Of a stretch of 64,000 nucleotides of DNA, positions 1 through 8,120 are shown piece by piece. The stretch lies in NCBI GenBank assembly GCA_001899445.1, contig MPOA01000006.1, positions 558,001 through 622,000 on the forward strand, in the 5' to 3' direction. The DNA comes from Candidatus Desulfopertinax cowenii (lineage in GTDB: Bacteria > Bacillota > Desulfotomaculia > Desulfotomaculales > Desulforudaceae). Made by a program: the position numbers and the translations under genes. A model generated the notes under the pieces. The model did no database searches, was not told the DNA's origin, and saw only the letters and a program-made list of their open reading frames with translations. Numbering within the stretch: position 1 is the first letter of the stretch; each line of letters starts with the position of its first letter.

Positions 1-1550
1 AGATCTCGCCCCGCAGCTGGTTCCCGGCCGGTCCCGCACTGTCATTTTCCAGGTACGCCAGGGCCCGCTGCGCATGTTCGGCGCCCTGTGCTCCCTGCCC
101 GCAGTCGTTAGCTACCGAAGCCAGGGCCAAGGCACTTCGCGCCGCGCCCGGCCGGTCTCCCTGCCGGGAAAATCCGGCTTCAGCCCGCACCAGGCTGTCG
201 ATGGCGGCCGGCCGGAAACCGGCGGCGGCCTCGGCCCAGGCCGCGGTAAAAGAGCAACTGGGGTGAGGCCTGAACCACCTTTTCCGGCAGCTTTTGCAGC
301 CACCGGCGCAAGACAGCGTAGTTCCCACCCTCGAGGAGGACCGGGGCCAACTCGAGGAGCAAGGAAACCAGCCGGGGAACGTCGCCGGCCTGGAAAAGGT
401 GGGCTACCGCCTGCGCGCGGTCGCCCCGCCGGAGGTAGGCCGAAGCCGCCCGCGCGTGTAATTCCCGCAGGCCATCATCCCCCAAGCGGGTCTTTAAACA
501 CCGGTGCAGATAGTCGCGCAACAGTTGATGGTAGCGATAAGCCCGGCCACCCCCGAGGGCCGATACGAACAGGTTATTCTCCGCCAACGCCGCGAGGTGC
601 CGGGCGGCCTCCCTACCCCCGGTCAAGGCCTCACAGATCTCCGGCTCCGGAAAATCAAGAATACAGGTCTTTTCCAGGAAGGCCTGCTGCTCAGCCGGCA
701 GCCCACGCATTACCTCCTCTTTCAGGTATTCGTCGATGTAGGCGACAAAGCCGGCCGCCGGCGCCTCCGAAAATAGACTCTCACCTTCATCCTGCGCCGG
801 ACCGCTGCCCAGCGGCCGGGGAGACTCCCCGGTTGGCGGCAGCACCCCGCTAAGAGCGGCGTAACGGAACAGGGCCAGGCCCGCCGCCCATCCTTCGGTT
901 CGTTGCAGTACGCGGTCCAGGGCTTCCTCGCCCAGCGCCAGCTCCCGCAAGAAGTCGGCCGCTTCGGACCGCGTGAAGCGGAGATCCTCGGCCGTGATTT
1001 CGGCCAGCCAGCCGCGGGCCCGGTAGCGGGCGAGCGGTAAGGGAGGTGGGGTCCGCGAAGTAATAAACAAGCGCACCTTCGGGGGCAGGTAAGGCACCAG
1101 GCGCTCGATTAAGCGGTTAACAAACTCGCTATGTTGGACCAGGTGATAATCTTCAAAAATTAGGAGCACCCGTTCTGGTAAAAGGTTGACTGCCTTAACA
1201 AACGCGGCGAGAAAGTCCTGGATGCTCTCGCCGCCGAAACCGGCAGAAACCAACCGGCTCGCCAAGGGTTCCACCGGCCACCTGGCGCCCAAACCGCGCC
1301 ACCCCTCTTCAAGGTGCCGGATGAAGGTCACCGGCTCGGCGTCCTCACCATCGAGCTGGTACCACAGATAAGGCAGGCGGGCGACTTGGACGTAGGAACT
1401 GACCAGACTGGTTTTGCCGTAGCCAGCGCCCGCTTGAACCAGGATCAGCCGTGCCCCGCCAGCGGCTTCGATCTTTGCCAAGAGCCGCCGCCGCAACATG
1501 CTTAGCGACACCTGCGGCGCCATTAACTTAGTCAGGATGACGCTGGCCAT
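1..1550 (-). pseudogene. MalT/LuxR-type ATP-dependent transcriptional regulator, frameshifted and cut by window edge
   Basis: N-terminal part of a large STAND-type regulator: Walker A GAGYGKTSL at residues 41-49, a Walker B-like stretch LLIFEDYHLV near 129-138, then helical repeats such as FLPxEQQAFL-like and HARAASAYLRRGD. The frame starting at 1550 ends at 180, but its last residues are arginine-rich nonsense. Near 235-250 the alternative frame continues with a clear TPR-like sequence (WAEAAAGFRPAAIDSLVRAE) open to base 1. This implies a small indel there, or a sequencing error. The missing C-terminus would carry the LuxR-type HTH. Family members sense small ligands through TPR repeats; the inducer is unknown. 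The start codon is ATG with a weak ribosome site. Confidence 0.72.
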
Positions 1551-1582
1551 CGGAGATCACCACGCCCAACCAGCAAAATTTA

Positions 1583-1597
1583 GGCTTTATTAAAGCC
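1583..1597 (-). terminator. Weak hairpin downstream of comEC
   Basis: Short inverted repeat GGCTTT-att-AAAGCC between the comEC stop and the regulator start. On the minus strand it is followed by the AT-rich TAAATTTT. The 6-bp stem is weak, so termination here is only possible. Confidence 0.35.
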
Positions 1598-1613
1598 CCA
1601 ATTTATAAATTTA

Positions 1614-4067
1614 TTAAGCGGCCGGGTCAAGGGTTTCGCGCTCGCGGCCGGTTTCGAGGTGCAAACGGCGGCCGTCGGTCCGGATGATCACCGCGCCGTC
1701 CAGGTCGGTCCGATAGATCTTGGCGCCCACTTCCCGGAGAATCGCCAGCGTATCCGGGTGGGGGTGCCCGAACCGGTTGTTATGGCCGGCCGAAATCACC
1801 GCCACCTTGGGCCGGACGGCGCGGAAAAAGTCGGGGACGAAGGCGGCGCTGCCGTGATGCGGCACTTTCAGCACGTCCACCTGCAGGTTCTCCCGCAGCA
1901 CCAGGCGCGCCTGGGCCTCCTGCGCGACATCACCGGCGAACAAGAAGCTCCGCGCGCCGTAATCCAGCCGCAGCACCACCGAGTTGTTGTTCAGGTCGCT
2001 GCGGGTGCCCGCCAGCAAGGGGAAAGATGGCCCGAGCACCCGGAGGGTGACCTCCCCGTCCACCTGAATCCGGTCGCCGGCCCAAACGCCGTCCGCCGGC
2101 ACCCCGGTCGCTTCAAACTCCGCCAGCAGGTCCGCATACCCGGGAGGCGGCTTCTCCCGCCCCCCGGGGGGCGCCACCACCACCCGTTTGACCTCCAGCC
2201 GGGCGGCAAGCGCCCTGGCCCCGCCCACGTGATCTTCGTGCGGATGAGTAAGCACCAGGAGGTCGATCTGCTCGATCCCAAGGCCCCGCAGGTAAGGCAC
2301 AACCACCCTTTCCCCCGCGCCGGGTTCCCCGGCCAGTTCGCCGCGCCAGCCCCCGGCGTCGATCATTATTGTGCTTCCCGCCTTGGTCCGGATCAAAGTG
2401 CAGTCCCCCTGGCCAACGTCCACGAAATGCACCTCCAGCATCTGGGGACCGGGAGCGCCCGCAGGCCAGGCCAGAAAGGCGACCACCAGGAAGAGCCCCC
2501 CCGCCATGAACCCGACCACCCGGCGTCCCGGCCCGTCCAAACCAGTGGTGAACCCGGACAGCCGTTCCCGCCACGACTCCGGCCCGGCGAAAACCCCCAC
2601 GCCGTAACAAACCAGGTACCAAGCCCCCACCAGCAGCGGGGACGGCGTGGCCACGTAGAAGAAGGCCCCGGGGAGCCCGGCGAAAAACCGGACCAGGGCC
2701 AGGAAAACGTCCACCAGCGCTCCGGTGGCCGGGCCGGCCAGCCAAGCGGCCGCTGGCACGAAGGCACCCAGAACCGCCGTGGCCAGCCCCAACCCAAAAA
2801 TCAGGCCCACCAGGGGCACGACCACCAGGTTGGCCGGCAGGGACACCAGGGACACCAGGTTGTAGTAATAGGCCACCAGGGGCAGAGTGCCCAATTGCGC
2901 CGCCAGGGGCACCGCGATGAACCAGCTGTAAGCGGTCTTCCACCGGAGGCCCGCCCGGCCGGCCAGTCCGTCCAGCCCACGGACCAGCAGGGGGCCCAGG
3001 TAAAAGATGCCCCAGGTGGCGGCGAAGGAGAGTTGGAAGCCCGGATCGAACAGGGCCAGCGGATTGCCAAGCAGGATGACCAGGGCGGCTAGGCCCAAGG
3101 CGGTGGGCCAGTCCCGTAACCGTCCCAGCTGGTGGGCGACCAGCAGGAGTACGGCCATCACCGCCGCGCGGATCACCGAGGGCTTGAACCCCACCATCAC
3201 CGCGTAAAAGGCGAGTATTCCCACCACCAGCATCACGGTCCAGGTGGGCTTTAGCCGCGCCAGCCGGGTGAGCAACAGGGTCAGCCCCAGCAGGAAACCA
3301 ACGTGCAGTCCGCTGACGCTGAGGATGTGCACCACCCCGGTAACCGTAAAGGTTTCCCGGGTTGTGGGGTCAATACCGCCCCGCACCCCCATGGTAATCC
3401 CTTGCACCAGGGCGGCCTGCGCCGGCTCCAGGCTCTCGGCCAGCCCCGCCTGCAACCGCTCTTTCAGCGTCAGCGCCCAGTAAACAAAGGGATTGCCGCG
3501 GTCCAGACCAGTCTTTGCCACCGCCCCGGCGCCGCGGACCGTGATCAGGTGGCTGATCCCCTGTCGCTCCAGGTAGGCGCGGTAGTCGAATTCTCCGGGA
3601 TTGCCGGGGGGCCGGGGGCTCCGCAGCACCCCCCGTACCGCTAGCACGTCGCCGTAACCGTAAACCGCAGCGGGTTCGTAGTGGCTGACCAGTACCCGTC
3701 CACCCGGGTAAAGGCACTCGTCCCCCCGCCGGGCCTCCCGCACTTCCAGGACGTAGAGCACCCGGTCGGGGCGGACGTCCGCGTCTCGGGCCACCACGCC
3801 TTCCAGGATGACCGTCTTGTTCTCCCAGGCGGCCAGCGGCGTCGCCGTTTTTTCCACCGTCAGGCCGGTGACCGCCATCCCCAAAAGCACAAAAAGCGCC
3901 AGGATAAACCAGCGCCCCGTTTTCCGCGCCGCGAAGTAGGCAATGGCCGCCACTACCAGGGCCGCTCCGGCGGAGAGCAAAAGCCCCCCGCCCGCCAAAT
4001 CAAAGTGGCGGGCCAGCACCACGCCCAGTCCGTACAAAAAAGCCAGCAGCACCACTGGTCTGTGCAT
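1614..4067 (-). CDS. comEC: ComEC/Rec2 DNA-uptake channel protein
   Basis: Membrane protein of 817 aa that in competent bacteria carries single-stranded DNA across the cytoplasmic membrane. The N-terminal third has two or three membrane segments and the DUF4131-type soluble domain; the middle (about 220-500) is the polytopic Competence domain, including VHILSVSGLHVGF; the C-terminal part (about 540-790) is a metallo-beta-lactamase fold with the metal motif THPHEDHVGG near residue 605. Length is normal for the full three-domain form. It starts at ATG preceded by GGGGAAAG and lies 13 nt after comEA, so the two form an operon. Confidence 0.96.
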   Translation of the reverse strand: MHRPVVLLAFLYGLGVVLARHFDLAGGGLLLSAGAALVVAAIAYFAARKTGRWFILALFVLLGMAVTGLTVEKTATPLAAWENKTVILEGVVARDADVRPDRVLYVLEVREARRGDECLYPGGRVLVSHYEPAAVYGYGDVLAVRGVLRSPRPPGNPGEFDYRAYLERQGISHLITVRGAGAVAKTGLDRGNPFVYWALTLKERLQAGLAESLEPAQAALVQGITMGVRGGIDPTTRETFTVTGVVHILSVSGLHVGFLLGLTLLLTRLARLKPTWTVMLVVGILAFYAVMVGFKPSVIRAAVMAVLLLVAHQLGRLRDWPTALGLAALVILLGNPLALFDPGFQLSFAATWGIFYLGPLLVRGLDGLAGRAGLRWKTAYSWFIAVPLAAQLGTLPLVAYYYNLVSLVSLPANLVVVPLVGLIFGLGLATAVLGAFVPAAAWLAGPATGALVDVFLALVRFFAGLPGAFFYVATPSPLLVGAWYLVCYGVGVFAGPESWRERLSGFTTGLDGPGRRVVGFMAGGLFLVVAFLAWPAGAPGPQMLEVHFVDVGQGDCTLIRTKAGSTIMIDAGGWRGELAGEPGAGERVVVPYLRGLGIEQIDLLVLTHPHEDHVGGARALAARLEVKRVVVAPPGGREKPPPGYADLLAEFEATGVPADGVWAGDRIQVDGEVTLRVLGPSFPLLAGTRSDLNNNSVVLRLDYGARSFLFAGDVAQEAQARLVLRENLQVDVLKVPHHGSAAFVPDFFRAVRPKVAVISAGHNNRFGHPHPDTLAILREVGAKIYRTDLDGAVIIRTDGRRLHLETGRERETLDPAA

Positions 4068-4080
4068 AACTTTCCCCGCC

Positions 4081-4671
4081 TCAGTAAACAGTCACCTTGT
4101 CCCGCAGCTCCGCCAGCCGTTTCTCGCCGATGCCGGACACGTTTACCAGGTCATCCACCGCGGTGAAAGGACCATGCTGCTCACGGTACCTGATAATCCG
4201 TTCGGCCAGCGCCGGGCCGACGCCGGGCAGTTTCTCCAGCTCCGCCCGGTCGGCGGTGTTGATGTTGATCCGGGGATCGGCCCGCCCGGCCGCGCCTCCC
4301 GGCAAAGTGCCGGGGGGTGCTGCCCCGGGCTCCGGCGCGCGTCTCCTGGGCACCAGCACCCGCTGGCCGTCCTGCAACGGCGCGGCCAGATTCAGCGCGT
4401 GCAGGTCCGCCAACGGCAGGGGCCGGGCCAACTCCACCGCCTCCTGCACCCGGGCACCCAGCGCCACCCGGTACACCCCGGGCGCGCTCACCTCCCCGGC
4501 CACGTGCACCTGGATTTCCGCCCGTTCGGTCTCCGCCGCCCGCTGGATGACCGGCGGTTCCGGCGGCTGGACCCGCAACGTGGCGTACTTGTACCCCAAA
4601 CCGAAGATGATCGCCGCCGCCACCACCAGCGCGGCCAACTGTTCCCGCGGTCCGAACAAAGTGCTCACCAC
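4081..4671 (-). CDS. comEA: ComEA-like competence DNA receptor
   Basis: Membrane-anchored DNA-binding protein that delivers DNA to ComEC. After a single N-terminal membrane segment (LVVAAAIIFGLGYKY) there is a SLBB domain (VHVAGEVSAPGVYRV) and a C-terminal helix-hairpin-helix pair (ININTADRAELEKLPGVG and VSGIGEKRLAEL). The start is uncertain. The open frame reaches a TTG at 4761, but that TTG lies inside the terminator hairpin of the upstream gene, so I place the start at one of two adjacent GTG codons (4671 or 4668), with AAAGAG upstream. Cotranscribed with comEC. Confidence 0.9.
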   Translation of the reverse strand: MVSTLFGPREQLAALVVAAAIIFGLGYKYATLRVQPPEPPVIQRAAETERAEIQVHVAGEVSAPGVYRVALGARVQEAVELARPLPLADLHALNLAAPLQDGQRVLVPRRRAPEPGAAPPGTLPGGAAGRADPRININTADRAELEKLPGVGPALAERIIRYREQHGPFTAVDDLVNVSGIGEKRLAELRDKVTVY

Positions 4672-4743
4672 ACCGGTCGGTTTTATCTCTTTATTCTTCT
4701 TTTTCCACCAAATTCCTGCCAACGGGGGAAGCAGGTGGGCGGC

Positions 4744-4774
4744 AAAAAACCACACCCCCAATTGGGGGTGTGGT
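4744..4774 (-). terminator. Intrinsic terminator after the zinc-ribbon gene
   Basis: Perfect 11-bp inverted repeat (ACCACACCCCC, loop AATT) followed by a U run on the minus strand. It separates the 53-aa zinc-ribbon gene from comEA and argues against the longest possible comEA start. Confidence 0.85.
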
Positions 4775-4814
4775 CAAGGTTTTACGGACCCAGCCGGCGT
4801 AAATTCCCGCCCGG

Positions 4815-4976
4815 CTAATCGGTCCCGCCGATGCTGAAGTCCAGCAGACAGTCCAGGCACACCTTTTCCCCGGGATTTACGCGACAGGCGCAAAAGGGAC
4901 AAAAACCGTCCTGTTCCAGCCGTTCCTGGTCGGACTCTTCAACATCCCGGACTCGCTCCAGAAGCGTTAAAGTCAT
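4815..4976 (-). CDS. Small zinc-ribbon protein, 53 aa
   Basis: Reading from ATG at 4976 gives a 53-residue protein with two cysteine knuckles, CPFC (residues 26-29) and CLDC (40-43), plus another Cys at 31. The knuckles are typical of a treble-clef or zinc-ribbon fold. The first half is acidic and helical. A good ribosome site (GGGGAGG, about 10 nt upstream) and a strong terminator after the stop support a real, separately transcribed gene. It faces the same way as comEA. Function is unknown; similar tiny ribbons are often protein-interaction or nucleic-acid adaptors, but nothing here decides which. Confidence 0.72.
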   Translation of the reverse strand: MTLTLLERVRDVEESDQERLEQDGFCPFCACRVNPGEKVCLDCLLDFSIGGTD

Positions 4977-5133
4977 AAAATTAAGGCCTCCCCGTTAGAA
5001 TAACAGATTAGTTGACCACAAAACTCTGTTATTCTTTCTGCGGTAAAGTGCGATCTCCTGCCGGTATGGCGTGATTTTCAGGCAGTAAACGGGTTTTTCC
5101 GACAAAACAGTTGCTTATGGGGTGATTGATATA

Positions 5134-5148
5134 CCGTACATTGTACGG
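5134..5148. other. Perfect palindrome CCGTACA-t-TGTACGG
   Basis: A 7+7 bp inverted repeat lies in the 217-bp gap between korD and the zinc-ribbon gene, upstream of the latter's promoter region. It could be an operator half-site pair. There is no U run, so it is not an obvious terminator. Confidence 0.3.
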
Positions 5149-5193
5149 GGAAGGCTCGGATTTTGACACCCTGATCAACAAGGCCCGACCGAA

Positions 5194-5457
5194 TCAGGCG
5201 TCCGCCTTTTTCTCCTCCGGTTTCTTAGTGATTACGATTGCACAGTCCGGGCAGACCTGGGAACAAATCCCGCAGGAAATGCAGGCCCCGTTGTCGGGAA
5301 TCACCGTCGGCGTTCCGTAAAGCCCCAGCGTTTTGGACCAGGTCAGGCACCGTTTGGGACATTTATGAAGGCACAGGCCGCACCCCTTGCAAAGACCCGG
5401 GAAGATCGTGAAGTGGCCTTTCTGGACCTCCCTAGTTATGGGCTCGAAGCTCGCCAC
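5194..5457 (-). CDS. korD: 2-oxoacid:ferredoxin oxidoreductase, delta (ferredoxin) subunit
   Basis: An 87-residue 2[4Fe-4S] ferredoxin with two complete cluster motifs, CKGCGLCLHKCP (about 23-34) and CISCGICSQVCPDC (about 59-72). It would carry electrons from the TPP site of the Kor complex to free ferredoxin. It is the last gene of the korA-B-C-D operon and its first 26 nt overlap the end of korC, indicating translational coupling. The ATG start gives the normal delta-subunit length. The exact 2-oxoacid used (2-oxoglutarate or branched-chain acids) cannot be read from this subunit. Confidence 0.93.
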   Translation of the reverse strand: MASFEPITREVQKGHFTIFPGLCKGCGLCLHKCPKRCLTWSKTLGLYGTPTVIPDNGACISCGICSQVCPDCAIVITKKPEEKKADA

Positions 5458-6049
5458 TTTGTTCCTTACCCCCTTGTATTACCTGGCCCAGCAATTCCAC
5501 GCCGCGCTCCAGGGCGCGGTGATTCAGTTCCCGCAGCTTCGGATCATGTTCGAACTTGTAACCCAGCCTCTTTTCCAAGGCTTTCTTTGTGTTGTCCAGA
5601 GTCACCACGCCGGTGGCGCCGATCACCGCTCCCAGGATCAGCACGTTGAAAACGCGGGGATGCAGTTCCCTCTTGGCCGTTTCCAGCGCCGGAATGCTCA
5701 GGATCCGCGCCGCCTGCCGGGGCAGGTCCTCGCCCTTTACCTCGGCCAGGTTGTCGTAAACCAGGATGGTCTGCCGCCCGGCGTACTGCCGCGTTCTCAG
5801 GACCGCGCGCGCGTTCAGGGCCACCACAATGTCCGCCGTTTCGAACTTGGGCGCCCCGATGGGCTGATCACCGATCTGCAGGAAGGCGATACTCACGCCG
5901 CCCCGCTGTTCCACGCCGAAGTTCGGAATATACAGCGCCTGGCGCCCCTCCTCGTAGGCCGCCTCGGCCAGGATTTCGGCGATCGCCTGGACCCCCTGTC
6001 CCCCTTCACCAGCGACCACGATCTTCAGCGGTTTTTTTTTGGTTTTCAT
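5432..6049 (-). CDS. korC: 2-oxoacid:ferredoxin oxidoreductase, gamma subunit
   Basis: A 205-residue gamma subunit of the OFOR family. It opens with the typical GEGGQGV motif (residues 14-20), followed by the YIPNFGVEQRGG segment and the ADIVVALN turn. In the family this domain binds coenzyme A and assembles with the alpha, beta and delta chains in the cytoplasm. It overlaps korB by 4 nt and korD by 26 nt. The order alpha-beta-gamma-delta is read leftwards on the minus strand. Confidence 0.94.
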   Translation of the reverse strand: MKTKKKPLKIVVAGEGGQGVQAIAEILAEAAYEEGRQALYIPNFGVEQRGGVSIAFLQIGDQPIGAPKFETADIVVALNARAVLRTRQYAGRQTILVYDNLAEVKGEDLPRQAARILSIPALETAKRELHPRVFNVLILGAVIGATGVVTLDNTKKALEKRLGYKFEHDPKLRELNHRALERGVELLGQVIQGGKEQSGELRAHN

Positions 6050-6867
6050 TCTTCCTCGCCCCGCCTTGACGCTTTGCGCAAGACTTCCGGCCTTCTCCGG
6101 GAATCAGCCGATTTCAAGGTCTCTTCGGTCGTCACCGGCACCTTCAATTCCCCAACCCGGAAATACTCCGGCATTTGCTTTTCTAAAAACGCCCAGGTTT
6201 TCTCGGCGTTGGTCCGCCAGTTCGTCGGGCAGGTAGCAAGCGTCTCCACGAAGGAAAAGCCCCGGCCCTCGATCTGGTTTAAAAGCGCCCGGACGTACAT
6301 CTTCTGCAACTGGCGAACCTTGCTTACCGTTCCCCGCGCCACGTAGGCACCTTCGGGGGCAATGGCGGCCACCATTTCCGGTCCCTGGGCGGGCAAGCCC
6401 GTCCATTCCACGTCACGACCATAGGGGGTGGTTTCGGTTTTCTGACCCGGCAGGGTAGTGGGGGCCATCTGCCCTCCCGTCATCGCGTACTGGGTGTTGT
6501 TGGCCAGGATTACGGTGATCTTTTCGTTCCGTCCGGCCGCGTTCACCAAGTGCTGCGACCCGATCGCGTAGCCCCCACCGTCTCCCATGTAGGCGATACA
6601 GATCAGGTCCGGGTTCGCCCGCTTGATTCCGGTCATCACCGGTGTAGTGCGGCCGTGGTGGGTCTGCACCGTATCCACGTTGAAAAAGTCCCAGGCCAGC
6701 AGAGAACAGCCGATGTCACACCCGAACACTGTCCGGTCCTGGATCCCCAGTTCGTCAATAGCCTGCCCCAAGGCCCTCAAGGCTATCCCGTGGCCGCAGC
6801 CGGGACAGAACTTGTGCGGCTTTGTTTCCAAACGCCAACTCCGCGGTATTGCCGGTTGAATTGCCAA
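6046..6867 (-). CDS. korB: 2-oxoacid:ferredoxin oxidoreductase, beta (TPP-binding) subunit
   Basis: A 273-residue beta chain that holds thiamine pyrophosphate and the proximal cluster. The N-terminal CPGCGH (residues 21-26), a later Cys in GCDIGCS, and the TPP/Mg motif GDGGGYAIG with its downstream NN pair (LANNTQYAMTGGQ) are all intact, as expected for a catalytically active Kor/Vor-type enzyme. It lies 13 nt after korA and overlaps korC by 4 nt. The enzyme converts a 2-oxoacid, CoA and oxidised ferredoxin to acyl-CoA, CO2 and reduced ferredoxin, or runs the reverse fixation reaction. Confidence 0.95.
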   Translation of the reverse strand: MAIQPAIPRSWRLETKPHKFCPGCGHGIALRALGQAIDELGIQDRTVFGCDIGCSLLAWDFFNVDTVQTHHGRTTPVMTGIKRANPDLICIAYMGDGGGYAIGSQHLVNAAGRNEKITVILANNTQYAMTGGQMAPTTLPGQKTETTPYGRDVEWTGLPAQGPEMVAAIAPEGAYVARGTVSKVRQLQKMYVRALLNQIEGRGFSFVETLATCPTNWRTNAEKTWAFLEKQMPEYFRVGELKVPVTTEETLKSADSRRRPEVLRKASRRGEEE

Positions 6868-6880
6868 CTACGGCTCCCCC

Positions 6881-7930
6881 CTAGGCGATAAGTTCCTTGG
6901 AACGGATCACGACCTCTTCCGGAGTCACGCCCACGCCTGGTTTGTACAGCGAGAACATCTCCACGACCAGCCCGCAAAGGGCGTCCCGCACCAGCTTGCC
7001 CAGCTGGCCGTAAGCCGACTCCACCACCAGGATCCGCTTCGCCCGGGACACGGCGTCCCGAAGCGCACCCGCCGACAGCGGGCGAAGCGTCACCGGCCGG
7101 AAGCAACCCACCTTCAAACCTTCTTCCCGGAGCTGCTCCACGGCTTGCTTGGCCGCCCGGCCAACCACACCGTGGGCGATGATCAACAGGTCGGCGTCTT
7201 CGGTTTCCAGACTCTCGTGCTCCATGATCTCGGGCGCCACCCGCTCGTATTCTTGGACGTGCCCCTGGAGTATCTCGTAGAGTTCCTCCTCCGTATTGTA
7301 AGTGTTCCGGTAGTGTCCGGGTGGCCGGTCCACGCCCGGCATCCCCGGTCGCCCGACGTACTGCTCCGGCGGCACCAGTTCCATGCCGCGCGCAAGCGGA
7401 TCGTAAATGGTCAGCGGCTCGCGCATCTTCGCCTGGTAACCATCGGCCAGCACGAACACCGGGAAACGGTAGCGCCAGGCCGTGTTGAATGCTTTGATGG
7501 TGTAATCGTACAGTTCCTGGAGCCCGCTGGTCGAGTACACGATTCGGAAACCCTCGCCGTTGCCGCCGAAAGTGGTCAGGATGACCTCCTGCTGGGAGTA
7601 AATCACCGTCGCCGTCGACGGACCGCCGCGCTGCATGATGACCACCACCACGGGCAGGCGCATCATCTCGGCCATGGACGCCGGCTCCTGCATCAGGATA
7701 TTGCCGGGTCCGGCCGTGGCCGTAAAGGCCTTCTTCCCCGCGAGTACCCCGCCGATGGTGGTGAAACCCGCCGCGAGTTCGTCTTCGGTCTGCAAAAACT
7801 CTTTCCCGAACTTCGGCGCCAGCCGCGTCCAGTAGTGCATCACCTCGTTCTGGGGCGTGATGGGGTAGCCGTACATGATGTCGGCCCTGGCGGCAATCGC
7901 CGCCCAAGCCACCACCTCGTTGCCCGTCAT
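6881..7930 (-). CDS. korA: 2-oxoacid:ferredoxin oxidoreductase, alpha subunit
   Basis: A 349-residue alpha chain with the family landmarks YGYPITPQNEV, ATAGPG and VVVVIMQRGGPST, then the domain II/III region ending in a Rossmann-like segment (LLIIAHGVVGRAAKQAV). I start it at the ATG of MTGNEVVAW, the conserved N-terminus of KorA/VorB chains, with GGGAG about 12 nt upstream. A longer frame reaches 8026, but its extra 32 residues are mostly the out-of-frame reading of a decayed copy of the neighbouring P-loop gene (7962-8021), so I reject them. Upstream partner: the P-loop gene at 8121-8789. Confidence 0.93.
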   Translation of the reverse strand: MTGNEVVAWAAIAARADIMYGYPITPQNEVMHYWTRLAPKFGKEFLQTEDELAAGFTTIGGVLAGKKAFTATAGPGNILMQEPASMAEMMRLPVVVVIMQRGGPSTATVIYSQQEVILTTFGGNGEGFRIVYSTSGLQELYDYTIKAFNTAWRYRFPVFVLADGYQAKMREPLTIYDPLARGMELVPPEQYVGRPGMPGVDRPPGHYRNTYNTEEELYEILQGHVQEYERVAPEIMEHESLETEDADLLIIAHGVVGRAAKQAVEQLREEGLKVGCFRPVTLRPLSAGALRDAVSRAKRILVVESAYGQLGKLVRDALCGLVVEMFSLYKPGVGVTPEEVVIRSKELIA

Positions 7931-7961
7931 GAAAACCCGCTTTTCTCCCGGGACCGGAATA

Positions 7962-8021
7962 GTTGCTGACGACCCCGCTCTTGCCGCTGGCCTATTTGCC
8001 GACGTAGACTCCGACAATCCG
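7962..8021 (-). pseudogene. Decayed partial copy of the 5' end of the P-loop gene
   Basis: These 60 bases align without gaps to 8718-8777, the 5' end of the intact P-loop gene, with 50 of 60 positions identical by eye. In the matching frame they read RIVGVYVGK, stop, ASGKSGVVSN, against RIVEAYVGEYASGKSEVAIN in the intact gene. The P-loop ASGKS is kept but a TAG interrupts it. It is a leftover of a gene duplication that once placed a second copy directly before korA. Confidence 0.8.
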
Positions 8022-8120
8022 GTCATCTTTCTACCTAACCTCCCGATCTCAATCTTTTGCGGCCTAGCCCCCGGTTTTCGCTCTTAAGCCAATCTCAAAT
8101 CTGATAATCCCTTTCCCTCT

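Noticed and set aside
1659-3092. Long plus-strand open frame opposite comEC
   Set aside because: Pro/Gln/His-rich shadow with no domain; the minus-strand ComEC motifs explain the region.
7931-8026. N-terminal extension of korA
   Set aside because: It is the out-of-frame reading of a decayed copy of the P-loop gene and does not resemble KorA proteins.
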